A stretch of DNA of 64,000 nucleotides from Apoda limacodes. Its lineage: Eukaryota > Arthropoda > Insecta > Lepidoptera > Limacodidae. The position numbers were made by a program, and so were the translations under genes. The number at the start of each line of letters is the position of its first letter. The stretch's first letter is position 1. The stretch is taken from the NCBI GenBank assembly GCA_946406115.1, contig OX291544.1, positions 31,823,521-31,887,520 of the forward strand, in the 5' to 3' direction. Under the pieces are notes generated by a model. The model was not told the DNA's origin. It did no database searches and was given only the letters and a program-made list of their open reading frames with translations. This document shows positions 21,601 to 29,020 of this stretch, in pieces.

Positions 21601-22524
21601 TATTTCTTGTATTTTAATTATGCTGGTCAATTATGGGTGTAATATGCATATATATAAATCATATAAATAAATCAAAAAACTAAATGCTATGCATTCAAAA
21701 AGGAGACTTGAACTTGTATCAATGAAAACCTTTAGATAATAAACCTCACATTCAATTGAGTCATAGGCATAAGAAAATACTTAGGATCTATGTAGTTTTA
21801 GTTTATTATTAAAACTTCTTTCAGCAGTTAGGAAGTATGCATACAGTATAAATGAAAACAAAACTGGTTTTAAACTGACCAGTTGAATTTGTTTAAAACT
21901 AACTTTACATCTTAGTATATTCAATAATACAGTTTTCTAATCTCATAATAACATGTGTTCAAGGATCAGGCTTTGAAAATAGCATACCTTTTTTAGTCAA
22001 ATGCAGAACAAAGTATACCAAAAATTTTTTGTCTGTTATATTCAAAAAAAAAGCTTTCTTTTGGAAAAGGGCATGGTTGGCTTATTTCCCTCGAAGTTAG
22101 CCGGCCACCTATGCAAAATATAATATGCAAGGGTAATACAGACCTACACATGATGCTATTTGGGCATTATAATAGAGACAACTGCAAAGTAGCTTAACAT
22201 TTGCCATCTTTTAGTTACTCTGACCCTTACTTCACTCAAAGTGAGCAAACTATGCCAGTTTTTCAAAAACTACCTCAACAGCAGATTTTATAATATAACA
22301 GATAAAAAAAGTCAAATTTTGGTATTCTTTGTTTAGAATTTCACTAAAATGGTTAGCTAACCTTAAAGATCTACAAGAACCGGTCGGTGCCCCAACAGTG
22401 GGAAAATATATAGGTTGAAAACTCAGGCAAGGATGAATTACGAAGAATAGATATATTTATTGCTTACAGTTTCTTTGCCTTGCTTTACTCCGCGAGGAGG
22501 TTTTGTGGGAGGCGGCGAAGACAT
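437..22524 (-). CDS. Sec8: Exocyst complex component 4 (Sec8), 16 exons, 3' end outside window
   Basis: Sec8 is a subunit of the octameric exocyst, which tethers secretory vesicles to the plasma membrane. The conceptual join of 16 minus-strand exons gives 858 codons without a stop, and all splice phases match. Vertebrate Sec8 is about 970 residues, so roughly the last 100 residues lie beyond position 1. Recognisable family stretches in order are the N-terminal SGLLMSVIRTLS, RREDLRRLWADA, LLLTEYLEI then FGKKKPQRRR, NDDDIARFLQALPNW, CLLLLHLEV and CFHYL. The start is the ATG at 22,524, followed by the proline-rich MSSPPPTKPPRGVK. Exons are GC-rich and introns AT-rich. Odd points are Ala/Gly-rich insertions in exons 15 and 16, a 24-bp in-frame duplication in exon 11, and weak donors at exons 12 and 13. 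An extra exon between exons 9 and 10 cannot be excluded. The family assignment is from remembered homology; exon boundaries are read from the sequence. Confidence 0.95.
1010..1336 (+). mobile_element. Non-LTR retrotransposon 3' fragment in Sec8 intron 15
   Basis: The text reads LCVFYRLYSGMCSEELFEMM in one frame and ends with the degraded tail 'catgtttgacaccttagtg'. It matches the 3' end of the LINE at 60,181-62,922 but has a deletion and frameshifts. It stops about 17 bp short of the exon 15 splice donor. The rest of intron 15 (665-1,009) shows nothing. Confidence 0.85.
1353..1508 (-). CDS. Sec8: Sec8 exon 15
   Basis: The exon has 52 codons. After ttcaacag it reads LRIQCFHYLGQEGGAGAEGE, with a Gly/Glu insertion where other Sec8 proteins read PLAKEGNY. 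It ends APVLAPQRLA before gttagt. Its donor lies only about 17 bp from the end of a LINE fragment in intron 15. Confidence 0.9.
1509..2593. other. Sec8 intron 14, no gene
   Basis: AT-rich, apart from a GC-rich patch near 1,905-1,970 that has no acceptable reading frame tied to Sec8. No repeat family was recognised. Intron 13 (2,762-3,133, 372 bp) and intron 11 (4,368-4,766) are likewise featureless. Confidence 0.5.
2594..2761 (-). CDS. Sec8: Sec8 exon 14
   Basis: The exon has 56 codons. After atccag it reads DWVSANIRSLPSVWSAAASA and ends IAHKCLLLLHLE before gttagt. The stretch matches 'DMADRCLLVLHLEV', among the best conserved parts of Sec8. Confidence 0.93.
3134..3265 (-). CDS. Sec8: Sec8 exon 13
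   Basis: The exon has 44 codons. After tatttag it reads ELKQSYEREAEILGSSLGDG and ends LADLAVLAESM before a weak gtctct donor. The only phase giving both good protein and continuity into DWVSANIRSLP is phase 0. It matches the 'EVLIGNLGDKxI ... LANxHESxEWL' region. Confidence 0.85.
3868..4048 (+). repeat. tRNA-derived SINE, forward copy
   Basis: A-box-like text 'ttggctcacttagtagag' is followed by a B-box-like 'ggattcaatcc' about 35 bp on. Then come the 'gagtctggatgttttctaa' body and a tail resembling 'agtacaagcttggctta'. The copy lies in intron 12, just beyond the exon 12 donor. It belongs to the family at 8,650, 17,085, 18,790 and 42,730. The rest of intron 12 (3,266-3,867) shows nothing. Confidence 0.75.
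4112..4367 (-). CDS. Sec8: Sec8 exon 12
   Basis: The exon has 256 nt. The acceptor is tgttcag, and the text NHVVIFTCCAEGWSAVYNAC leads to RWLNDDDIARFLQALPNWRQ. The W-x-DDDIxRxLxxLPNW signature identifies Sec8. The donor after CAG is the weak gtcacc. Use of a second CAG/gtccag would move the end to 4,082 and add ten codons; both keep phase 0. Confidence 0.9.
4767..4949 (-). CDS. Sec8: Sec8 exon 11, with a 24-bp in-frame duplication
   Basis: The exon has 183 nt with phase-2 junctions on both sides. It reads GGECSLRAFITDYVRCGESE, then an Ala-rich helix, then the 8-residue unit HAWRERAP twice, ending NKYRPG before gtaagt. It corresponds to the 'CPLREFLxxYI' block. The duplication is described separately. 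Confidence 0.88.
4789..4836 (-). repeat. Two 24-bp exact tandem copies inside Sec8 exon 11
   Basis: Units 4,789-4,812 and 4,813-4,836 are identical and are followed by 7 bp of a third start. Read on the minus strand they encode HAWRERAP twice, in frame. Confidence 0.95.
5000..5500 (+). mobile_element. Possible degraded mariner-type transposase fragment (intron 10)
   Basis: Several broken plus-strand frames give text like LFKLGRDP, DDPHLG and PIEGATLNIVEKFTLED. This resembles the N-terminal 'FKxGRxSxxDxPRxGRPxE ... VLEDR' region of mariner transposases. Stops and shifts are frequent. It fills most of intron 10 (4,950-5,542). The assignment is tentative. Confidence 0.3.
5543..5693 (-). CDS. 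Sec8: Sec8 exon 10
   Basis: The exon has 151 nt. The carried G makes Val, then a Gly-rich start (VGGGVVGDGSESAGGV) and HPLVCRPHPAHLHAVLPALL. It ends ADIEPLTG in phase 2 before gttagt. It matches the 'FVCKPGxxNITxIxxPLxxFIxEIE' block. Confidence 0.88.
6440..6680 (-). repeat. MITE-like repeat, copy 1 (intron 9)
   Basis: The stretch includes 'ttgccctgaaactttgatg', 'gtgcacatgaccaaatttcc' and 'ttatgacctctagttatgac'. It is matched in inverted orientation, with small differences, at about 9,395-9,622. Just before it (about 6,365-6,395) is a short piece of the 'catacaacaaacgtgatt' repeat. The rest of intron 9 shows no gene. Confidence 0.85.
6703..6950. repeat. 74-bp tandem repeat, 3.3 copies (intron 9)
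   Basis: The phrase 'atatccctagtg' starts at 6,703, 6,777, 6,851 and 6,925, giving a period of exactly 74 bp. Each unit contains 'gagttccttgtatggggttc' and differs by a few bases. The fourth copy breaks off after about 25 bp. Confidence 0.95.
7221..7404 (-). CDS. Sec8: Sec8 exon 9
   Basis: The exon has 184 nt. After ccctag it reads LQLLLTEYLEIQSV, then a Gly/Ala linker, then SDYFGKKKPQRRRVKLFKL. It ends at phase 1 before gtaagt. The LLTEYL and KKKPQR stretches are diagnostic of Sec8. Inverted copies of one MITE family lie in the introns on both sides. Confidence 0.95.
7811..8165 (-). pseudogene. Penelope-like element fragment (GIY-YIG end)
   Basis: The minus frame at 7,852-8,076 reads TPGVYKIDCSCGSTKTKRTI then ADRVEEHISAVKN. 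This resembles the GIY-YIG endonuclease that follows the reverse transcriptase in Penelope-like elements, but the YIG-Q-T part is missing. Upstream, another frame gives KIGSLLNKFPLRL, so at least one frameshift separates them. It is a dead fragment in intron 8. Confidence 0.65.
8650..8860 (-). repeat. tRNA-derived SINE, reverse copy (intron 8)
   Basis: Read on the minus strand it begins 'ggctccatggctcagtgggt' and ends 'agcacaagctttgcttagtt' (after reversal). This is the same family as the forward copy at 18,790. The A box is clear and the B box is degraded. Confidence 0.8.
9054..9419. repeat. Near-perfect inverted repeat: 176-bp arms, 14-bp spacer
   Basis: Arm 9,054-9,229 is the reverse complement of 9,244-9,419, with about one mismatch seen (near 9,108/9,365). 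The inner ends are 'tgtttatatattattatata' type palindromes. The structure could fold into one long hairpin. It is part of the MITE-like copy that continues to 9,622. Confidence 0.95.
9395..9622 (+). repeat. MITE-like repeat, copy 2 (intron 8)
   Basis: Reverse complement of the copy at 6,440-6,680, sharing the ttgccctgaaac and gtgcacatgacc blocks. It carries about 8 extra bp (ctacggcg) near 9,412. Together with copy 1 it brackets Sec8 exon 9. Confidence 0.85.
9623..11927. other. Rest of Sec8 intron 8, no gene
   Basis: Mostly AT-rich. Two G-runs lie near 10,785 and 11,662. A CpG-rich patch at about 11,395-11,680 has open frames on both strands but none that look like a known protein. No exon of Sec8 is missing here, because phases on both sides join directly. 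Confidence 0.5.
11928..12024 (-). CDS. Sec8: Sec8 exon 8
   Basis: The exon has 97 nt. The first G completes Arg, then LLQLWRAALQKHKLSESGLH and HYWSAVQQV, phase 0 before gtaagt. It aligns with the family text before LQMLLTEYL and joins directly to exon 9. Confidence 0.88.
12296..13480 (+). pseudogene. RTE-like non-LTR retrotransposon remnant (intron 7)
   Basis: Broken plus-strand frames give LIQALISLVQDSCACVRI, the RT stretch before the K-G-V-R-Q-G-C motif. After a gap they give NGMTVNVNKMKVMVFGS and VHLESLLTRDE, matching the RT end and connection of RTE-type LINEs. The YADD core is lost or unreadable. Many stops show that it is old. Confidence 0.65.
13945..13999 (+). repeat. LINE 3' tail fragment (intron 7)
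   Basis: The text 'cttgtttgccatcttagtgg' followed by 'tataaaaaaaaaa' is the terminal tail of the LINE family seen at 60,181-62,922. Only about 55 bp remain. It ends 12 bp from the exon 7 donor. Confidence 0.8.
14011..14204 (-). CDS. Sec8: Sec8 exon 7
   Basis: The exon has 194 nt. It runs from a phase-0 acceptor (aattcag) reading NELLEVIDSVSRRIIEEG to GEEFRACGARNK plus AG (phase 2) before gtacat. The acidic middle (DVEPEVESEED) is a variable linker; the end matches the 'LLELLxxLFDKFxAVA' helix. Confidence 0.9.
14205..15947. other. Sec8 intron 6, no gene recognised
   Basis: AT-rich intron. A minus-strand open frame at 14,728-14,952 has no recognisable motif. Intron 5 (16,106-16,617) is equally plain. 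Confidence 0.5.
15948..16105 (-). CDS. Sec8: Sec8 exon 6
   Basis: The exon has 158 nt. The carried G plus AG gives Glu, then LTKTEEVTDAYLQDITPELE. It ends VLEQLKEATE at phase 0 before gtataa. It matches the acidic 'DPEEN-x-FxxxLIxxLAxLxKIPE' region of the family. Confidence 0.9.
16618..16741 (-). CDS. Sec8: Sec8 exon 5
   Basis: The exon has 124 nt. The acceptor is ggttag and the text AKKRELVEEIVRRLSEAVYR matches the 'LxxKKxxLHxxLIDELHRHLY' helix. It ends at phase 1 (one G) before gtaaca. The exon is about 70 per cent GC inside AT-rich introns. Confidence 0.9.
17085..17335 (-). repeat. tRNA-derived SINE, reverse copy (intron 4)
   Basis: The plus strand shows 'gcgccatctggtcccaaact' at one end and 'ttaaccactgagccacaagt' at the other. 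These are the reversed tail and A box of the same SINE as 18,790. The tail end is more complete here than in other copies. Confidence 0.82.
17515..17890 (+). repeat. Dispersed lepidopteran repeat starting 'agggttccgtacc'
   Basis: The stretch holds 'agggttccgtaccgaaaggg', a run of 'tctgtctgtccgtccgtctg', 'caggctgtatctcatgaact' and two copies of 'ccatacaacaaacgtgattt'. I know this sequence as a widespread lepidopteran interspersed repeat, but cannot assign its class. A partial copy lies at 28,005-28,205 and scraps lie near 6,365, 12,970 and 41,718. Confidence 0.75.
18007..18160 (-). CDS. Sec8: Sec8 exon 4
   Basis: The exon has 154 nt. Its first base completes the Ile codon split with exon 3, giving LTDIERVVVSEREAREAL. 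It ends HATTAHLH at phase 0 before gtaact. The Ala-rich text AGRVLCAASTLRAAL fits the 'A-x-DML-x-A' helix of the family. Confidence 0.9.
18790..19195 (+). repeat. tRNA-derived SINE, forward copy (intron 3)
   Basis: This is the most complete copy. The A box 'tggctcagtgggta' is followed by a B box 'gggttcaattcccgc', then 'gagtctaggtgttttct'. A tail with 'agtctggtatccataataca' and 'ctgcttagtttgggta' ends near 'tgtgggtaatgtcc'. The tRNA head lacks a foldable 3' half, so it is not a tRNA gene. Confidence 0.88.
19327..19496 (-). CDS. Sec8: Sec8 exon 3
   Basis: The exon has 170 nt. It starts at phase 0 after 'gtgtag' (KFNAVDAALG) and ends at phase 2 in 'ACTGACAT' before gttagt. It encodes CRGLLRVRREDLRRLWADA, matching the CKxxLxxRRDELRKLW block of the family. 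An alternative acceptor 3 nt downstream would drop the first Lys. Confidence 0.93.
20083..20620. repeat. Two tandem 269-bp units (intron 2)
   Basis: 'ttttgcccgcacaa' recurs at 20,094 and 20,363, and 'cctaaaattactattttaca' closes both units. The units are roughly 90 per cent alike. No open frame or known family was recognised. Confidence 0.92.
20699..20860 (-). CDS. Sec8: Sec8 exon 2
   Basis: The exon has 54 codons between a cttcaacag acceptor and a gtattg donor, both phase 0. It encodes SGLLMSVIRTLSASE and a charged helix ending in EIVEVMQ. This is the best conserved N-terminal block of Sec8 and starts the coiled-coil used in exocyst subunit pairing. Confidence 0.95.
20861..22467. other. Sec8 intron 1, no gene
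   Basis: AT-rich, with a short (CA)n run near 21,187. No repeat family or exon was recognised. As a first intron it could hold control elements, but none can be named. Confidence 0.5.
22468..22524 (-). CDS. Sec8: Sec8 exon 1 (start codon)
   Basis: The exon has 19 codons, beginning at the ATG and reading MSSPPPTKPPRGVKQGKET. It ends in phase 0 before a gtaagc donor. A short Pro/Lys-rich head before the SGLL motif is usual in insect Sec8. The context before the ATG is AT-rich (agaaat), acceptable for insects. Confidence 0.9.
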
Positions 22525-22692
22525 ATTTCTTTTTACTTTGATTTATTATTTTCCGTTAGACATAAAATGTAATCGTACAAAAACTTTATCAACCCCCATA
22601 GATTAATTACTTTGCCACAACCACTTTTAATTTATGAAATTAAAATCTAAACATAAATATTTGTTATTTTTTTTTTGTGGCTTTAAATATTT

Positions 22693-23285
22693 GGGCGCGT
22701 TCGTTCTGGGATGCGGGATTATTATTTTCATTACTTTTGTCACCTGTCATCCGTTCGTTTAGCATTGGTATCAAAAATATCAAAATTTAACAAACTGTCA
22801 TGCGTTCGTTTTCGGTATTTTTGTTATTTTTGTCACTTTTGGCCACCGAAAAAAGAAACTTAAGAGCGCGTTCGTTCTGGGATGCAGAATCATTATTTTC
22901 ATTACTTTTGCCACCTGTCATCCGTTCGTTTAGCATTGGTATCAAAAGTATCAAAATTTTAGTATCATCTGTGACAAACTGTCATGCGTTCGTTTACGAT
23001 ATTTTTGTTATTTTTGTCACTTTTGCCACCGAAAAATGTAACTTTAGACCCATGTCTGGAGGTGGGGTTTTTGTGTTAATCTGTCAAACTGCCCAAACAT
23101 ATTCATTGCTTATGGTAAAGTGTGTGTGTTTTATCGTAGTGTGTGCAAGTCAAGCGTTCGTTTTGCAAGTTTTGTAATCAAAAATTTTGTTACTAACGTT
23201 TCAAAGCTAAACGAACGGTAGGTGTCGGTGGCAAAACTGGCGTTAGCAAAAGTGTGAAACTCTTAATCCCAGAACGAACGCGCCC
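22693..23285. mobile_element. Non-autonomous TIR element with internally repeated left part
   Basis: It begins 'gggcgcgttcgttctgggat' and ends with the exact reverse complement. The left 170 bp occurs twice in a row (22,693-22,864 and 22,866-23,045), sharing 'cctgtcatccgttcgtttag' and 'tttttgttatttttgtcact'. No transposase. A relative lies in reverse at 26,905-27,303. It starts about 170 bp upstream of the Sec8 ATG. No clear target duplication was seen. Confidence 0.85.
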
Positions 23286-23524
23286 GTATATTCTTGTTTC
23301 TTTTCTTTTTTTTCTTTCCTAGATCCTAAGGACAGGCTAAGGTCTTAGACCATGCTGCCAAGTTTTTGCTACTAAAAATTGTTTTTTCATTCGTAGTAAT
23401 TTTCAAAATAAAGTCTTCGAAAGTATTTCCTTGATATATAAATTAAATTCATATATTAATGTCTTCAGTATTTGTCTTATATTTTTTTTATATTTATTAA
23501 ATCCTGTCATCTTTATTCTTATTG

Positions 23525-24060
23525 TATGGGCGTTCCTTTTGAGCAGCGTTAAAAATTTAGTAGTAAAACCTCATTTTAGCACCAACTACCCGTTCCGTCT
23601 GAGTGAATCTGATAATTTCAGCGGCGCTATTATAGTCCAATTGAAACGCTTTTCGCGTCATTTTTTGACAGTTCCATGTGTGTATGTCTTTAAGTATTTA
23701 GTTTTGATTTTTTTGTAGATAATAACAAAGATATATAGTTCATAATGCAAAAATAAACTTTTCTCTAAAAAAAACAATGTTATAAGTATTTTTCTCAAAG
23801 GATTCACTTTCACATTTGACAGCTGTCAAAAAGTAGTGCAAAATACCCACCTCCCGACATGGGTAGCAACATTTCGTAGCAGAACCGCTCAAAATAATCG
23901 CTAAAAGTCAACATTAGATTTTGCTATCATTTTGCTACAAAAAGCTAATGAAACGCGAACCGCTAAAATTTCTGCTGTTTAGTGTTAAAAAATCGCCAAA
24001 TGGAACGCTCTATGTGCAACCGCCTGTTGCTATTTGCAACGCGCTACAAGACAAAAGTAG
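23525..24060. repeat. Dispersed repeat with palindromic 'ttgacagctgtcaa' core
   Basis: The part 23,785-23,860 ('ctcaaaggattcactttc' then 'tttgacagctgtcaaaaagt') recurs in reverse at 34,425-34,470. The flanks are AT-rich with 'gcaaccgcc' and 'cgctac' words. It is probably a MITE family; its ends were not defined. Confidence 0.5.
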
Positions 24061-24930
24061 CGTTTGCTGGTAACACTAGTTGTCAGTTGTAAAATAACGC
24101 AAATATAAATTTTGTGCCTTTTAGACTAACTAAAGCATTTTTATTTTCATTACCCACATATGTAGCTTTGCGTTAACGTCTTTTTTTAATCTAAGGTTTT
24201 AGATCCTGTCCCTATTTTTATGTTCCTCTCATACTCATTAGCTGCAATTTAGGGCTCCCTAAGGTCCCCTTGGAGGAGATTAGGACAGATAGACGCAGTC
24301 CATGTAGGTACAACAAACTTATACATTGGAGGTAAGTAATAGTTATTTCTTGAAGGTTATAACATGAGTTAGGTTTTACTTTACCCGTCATTAGGACGAA
24401 ACAAGTTTTTGGTAGCAGAGAGTAGGTAGCTATAGACATACCTATTGCTTGCTTCTGTACCTTTGTTGTATCTACTTACATCTTTAATTTTTCGAACCTG
24501 AACTTGTACCGACTTGCATTTTTCACTGATTTTGTCACTTTTCCAACCCGGAGTAATATTTTGATAATGCTTTTTAACTAGTCTTGCTACTGGGCTGGCG
24601 TACATGACACTGTTTCTTGTGTAAGTTTTGGGTAATATTTTTTTTGTATTCGCTATTAATGTCAATAATTTTATATTAACTGTTCATTCTTTGTTTAAAG
24701 TTTGCAAGTTTAGTTTAGCTAAACATTTAATTAATTTCTATGTTTATTTATACAAAATGGCTAATACTAACTAAATTAAAATCTAACACACAGACGACAG
24801 AAGCGATGTCCTACTTCACAGGTATTAGCAGCTTAATGATAGAATGCACGCCATTCGTGATGCAAATGAGCAAGCTTTTGTGGGCTTGCAGGAGTAAGAT
24901 GTGTCCAAGCTTACCGCAGATTTGAACGAG

Positions 24931-25120
24931 GCTGAATAGAATAGAATAAGTCTTTATTTGCATAGAATATGGGTTACATTAATGATATTACATATTAGGA
25001 CCTTTCTGACTAAATTGTGGTCAGGGTAGCAAAGATTTGTCTGGCCGAGGATAAGACCATTGGGCAAAGGTTAAGGACGGATATGAAAACCCTGTTATGG
25101 CCACTCTGGGGTTCCTTATT
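24931..25120 (-). repeat. Truncated non-LTR element 3' end
   Basis: On the minus strand it ends 'gcaaataaagacttattcta' followed by repeats of 'ttcta'. This is the polyadenylation-signal plus short-repeat tail style of CR1-like LINEs in Lepidoptera. No coding text was recovered. The stretch 24,061-24,930 shows nothing secure. Confidence 0.5.
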
Positions 25121-25384
25121 TCTTGCCAATTTTAGCCCTGCCTAAATGCCCTTTCCTGAAAAAGATGCCTTTCTTGCGTGGCCATCAACCAAACCTTTTT
25201 ATTTTTGCTCAAAATGGTGCAGTGAACAAAACTTAGTATGAAACAATTACATCTTAACGCAGTTGGTCGGAACTGAGTGAAAAAGTCGACACACACAGGT
25301 GTGGTAATCCTAAAAGCTTTAGATTTATTTTTTGCACAGTAATCTTTTTTCTTTGTATAGAATAGTAAAATTTACCCATAACAC

Positions 25385-25565
25385 AACGGGAGGTCTAGCG
25401 GTCGTTGCTTTCTTTAGACGATCATAAGTCGAGTAGGCCAGACAGTATACCAGCAGCGGTGCTTAAACAGCATGCTTCTGAGTTGTGTCCTCTACTCACT
25501 TGCCTCTTTGCACTTTCCTACCACACTAGGTTCTCGAGTTTACTGTGCATCAAGCAGACGCTAGC
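25385..25565 (+). pseudogene. LINE fragment (start of RT domain)
   Basis: Text such as HKSSRPDSIPAAVLKQHASE and LCPLLTCLFALSYHTR matches 61,277-61,430 of the LINE downstream (HKSSGPDGIPAVVLKQ). It is a short 5'- and 3'-truncated piece with a shift after HTR. The stretch 25,566-26,904 shows no gene or repeat I can name. Confidence 0.8.
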
Positions 25566-26904
25566 TTGTCACAAAATACGTAATAGCTGGCATACTACTA
25601 GAACTATGTCTAAGTTTAATACCTATAAATAGGTTACAATATACAAAAGGAGACTACATTGACTCATATTGCTAAAACTGAAGCTAACGTGCAAAAAAAC
25701 TTAACAATCTGAATAGTTTTTCTACAATATACGTCTCAGGACGCTCAAGTGGATAATATCAATCTGAGATAGATCATTTTTTTTTAGGTACTAAAATCAC
25801 AAATTAACTAAGTAACCTTGATTTTGAATTTTAGAGGTTTTAATCAAACCTAGTATAACTAACCTAGTATATATATATTTTGAATACCTAGTATTCAAAA
25901 TTTCAGTTTAGGCAATGCGAGTCTGGAGTAACGAGTTTCCGAACGGAAATTCATAATTTCATGTAAGTGCTGGTTATGGAAAAACACTATGCAATAACAC
26001 TTTACATCACAGAAGTATTGCCTTAGATTTCTCAAATAATATTGTCGGATTCTTTAACGTTGAAAGGATAGTGCTCTCAGCTCATAAGGCATTTGTGGAT
26101 GTCCTCGAAAGATGCCCGTGTACAAGACAAGGCTGAAGGAGTCAAGTATTATTCCTTTCATGAAGTTATTGAAATTTGATAATATTATCACGAGATAAGA
26201 ATGCGCGATTTGTCTGAGCGATTACAAATTGTTATTTTATTTTTGCAAAAATGGGTTATTTACATTATCCAGTATTTTAATGCTTATCGAATTCAAAAGT
26301 CTTGTTTACTCTTCTTACTCTCTACTTACTCGAACTATCAAATTTTAATACTTTTCTTTTGGTAATTTTTATTAATTCCAACTTATTATTGTTAGTAAAC
26401 TGAGTCATTCCTACATCATTTTGAATCTAATTGAGTATAATAAATAAAATGTTCAATCTATATTTGAGTTACAATAGGTACAAAACCTACTAGGGTTGCG
26501 TATTTTAGTAATAACATATCTTTAGCACGAGATTCGCCGATAATTTCCTTATCGTTACCTTATTTTTATTTTTGTTTACTATCTGTCTGTATCTATAAGC
26601 ATATTGATTTAATTTTATTTTGAATATTGTCTTGGTAAGATTATAATAGTATTTGAATAACTTGATCGGCTGAAGTTCGGCTGAAAACAGGTGGCTCTGT
26701 TTTATTTTTATGTTTCATTGTTTGTTCTCTATTTACCTAAGCATTTAATTTGATTATCATGAATCTTTGGCCCACACCTTGGTGGCGGCGCCAGAAAGGT
26801 TTCTGGATTAGTCAAAAACATTTGAAAATAGGTGGTGCGTATGTTAGTTTTAGCAAATGAGTGTATTTTAACGTTAAACTTTTTAAGAGAAACAAGATTT
26901 AGAG

Positions 26905-27303
26905 GTACACAGAGAGCGTTCATTTTGGGATAAAAAATTCTCACGTTTAATACTTTCACACTTTGAAACGTTACCAACAAAATTTTTGGTTGCAAACCAA
27001 ACGGTTGATATACACACACTACGATAATAACATGCACACTTCCATAAACAGTGAATTTGTATAGGCAGTTTGACATATTAACACTAAAACCCCACCTCTA
27101 AACATGGGGTCTGAAGTTTCATTTTTCAATGGCATAAATGACAAAAATAACAAGAATATCGTAAACATAATTGTAAACGCTTGACAGTTTGTTACAGATG
27201 ATACTAAGATTTTGACGTTTTTGATACTAATGCTAAACAAACTAATGATAGGTGACAAAATTAACAAAAATAATGATTCTTTATCCCAAATCGAACGCGT
27301 CCT
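26905..27303 (-). mobile_element. Degraded copy of the 22,693 TIR element
   Basis: Read in reverse it starts 'aaggacgcgttcgatttggg' and contains 'gtatcatctgtaacaaactg' and 'ggtggggttttagtgttaat'. It is collinear with 22,950-23,280. The other end is worn. The stretch 27,304-28,004 shows no feature. Confidence 0.75.
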
Positions 27304-28004
27304 TAGTAAATATAACTATAAATTTTCAATAGCATTTTATTCTGCCGAACATTGACTGAACTCTAAAGTGTAGTGGACACACGCGCTGCCGCTCGCGCTT
27401 GCCACTCGCTACTTTGATCTTACCGACAGAAGTTTAACAGCAGTAAATATCTATGAGGTCATACGTTAAATTCATAAAGATTTGGCAGGTTTTCTAGAAA
27501 AAGTAATATATTTTGAAACAATTAAAAGATAAAAATAAGAACAAATTGAAACCGATTATAATACTTTTCCATTGAGTTGGGGGAGGATGTAAAATTGCAC
27601 ATACGTACATACGAAAGCCACGAAGTAGATCATAAATTTAACTAAAATTTTATTTCAAAAATTCAAATAAAATAAATGCATAATAGAGCATTTTTTAGCG
27701 TATTTTTCACAGCAATTTAGCATTTTTCCTACAATTTAGTTGGCACAACACTGAAGGACTGCCATTAACGAGGCAGTTCAAAAACCACAGAAGAAGGTTC
27801 AAGAACCAAGAATCACAGTTTGAAGTTGGTGTCTATGTACCTAACAGCTTATAACACACTTCACTTGCATGACATTCAAACGATAATTCTGATCAGATTT
27901 TTGGCAATAAGTAATTATTTTTACCATTTGAGTGCATTTTTTTGCAACCGGTTGTTTTTTTTGTCAAAAAGTTTTTATTTTTTACTTTTCTGTGACAAAT
28001 TCCT

Positions 28005-28205
28005 TTTTTGAAGGTTCTGTACCCAAAGGGTAAAAACCGGAACCCTATTAATAAGACTTCGGTGTACGTCCGTACGTCCATCTGTCACCAGGCTGTATCT
28101 CATGAACCGTGATAGTTAGAAAGTTGAAATTTTCACAGAAAGTGTATTTCTGTTGCCTCTATAACAACAAAGACTAAAAAACAGAAAAAAATAAAAAAAT
28201 TTGAA
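28005..28205 (+). repeat. Partial copy of the 'agggttccgtacc' repeat
   Basis: 'gtacccaaagggtaaaaacc', 'caccaggctgtatctcatga' and 'gttgaaattttcacagaa' match 17,520-17,690 in the same order and strand. The 'catacaacaaacgtg' part is missing. Confidence 0.75.
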
Positions 28206-28304
28206 ATCGGTTTACAATTGACAGAGAAATCGGTGTACATAAAAAAAACAGTTAAACATAGGACTCCTCCTTATTTGAAGTCGGGTAAAAAAGGAAAACA
28301 ATGA

Positions 28305-28752
28305 AGGGAAAAAATCCTAAAAGTGGAAAAATTTATTCAACTTGATAGACGCAACTCGGTTCGCCGTTTAAAAACTTTAGGGTAGAATTAGGAACCCGAT
28401 GACGTCATTTTAACTCAAGTTATTCGTTTTTGAACGCAACCCTGATTGACAACATGGTCTAATGCTACGGTTACACTACCGGAATATGACAATGATTATG
28501 GCCATAATTAATACAACATATAGGGCCTGTTTTATTTAGCTTGCAATTTTCGTAAAGTTAGCAAATTTGGCAATCATGTTAGAGAAAACAGACAGCACAA
28601 AGCAAATGCAACCGGGGTTGCGTTCAAAAACGAGTAACTTTAGTAAAAAATGACGTCATCGGGTTCCTAACTCTACCCTATAGTTTTTGAACGGCTAACC
28701 GAGTTACATCTGTCAAGTTTTAATCAATGTTTCCACTTTTAGGAATTTCGCC
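28305..28752. mobile_element. MITE with about 130-bp inverted repeats
   Basis: Left end 28,305-28,445 and right end 28,610-28,752 are inverted copies with about 12 per cent differences. Shared words are 'tcctaaaagtgg', 'taggaacccgatgacgtcat' and 'cgtttttgaacgcaacc'. The 165-bp centre is not coding. A diverged relative is suggested at 29,450-29,602 by 'gtttttgaacgg' words. Confidence 0.88.
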
Positions 28753-28799
28753 CTTGTAGGGGCAGTTTTTTTATTTGAAATACCTTTGTAAGGCCTACG

Positions 28800-29020
28800 G
28801 AACACAAATATGTATAATCAAAACAAAAGAATTCACCAAGTTCCCACCTAGTTTATGAAAACTTAATTCAAAAAAGCAAGAAGGAAACTATTAGTTTGTT
28901 CTCACTCAAAGTTAAAAAAAATAGCCTAAAACTTTATTTGAAATAAATATAAAAAAAAAAGTTTTTATAAACTAGGTGGGAACTTGGTGATTTCTTTTGT
29001 TTTGATTATACATATATTTT
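28800..29020. repeat. Palindromic MITE-like repeat
   Basis: About 65 bp near 28,810-28,873 ('ttcaccaagttcccacctag') is the reverse complement of 28,955-29,018. An 80-bp AT-rich loop lies between them. The stretch 29,603-30,234 shows nothing. Confidence 0.85.

Noticed and set aside
22800..23177. Open frame of 125 codons
   Set aside because: It lies wholly inside a repeat-bearing TIR element, is hydrophobic low-complexity text, and the repeated half shows the frame is incidental.
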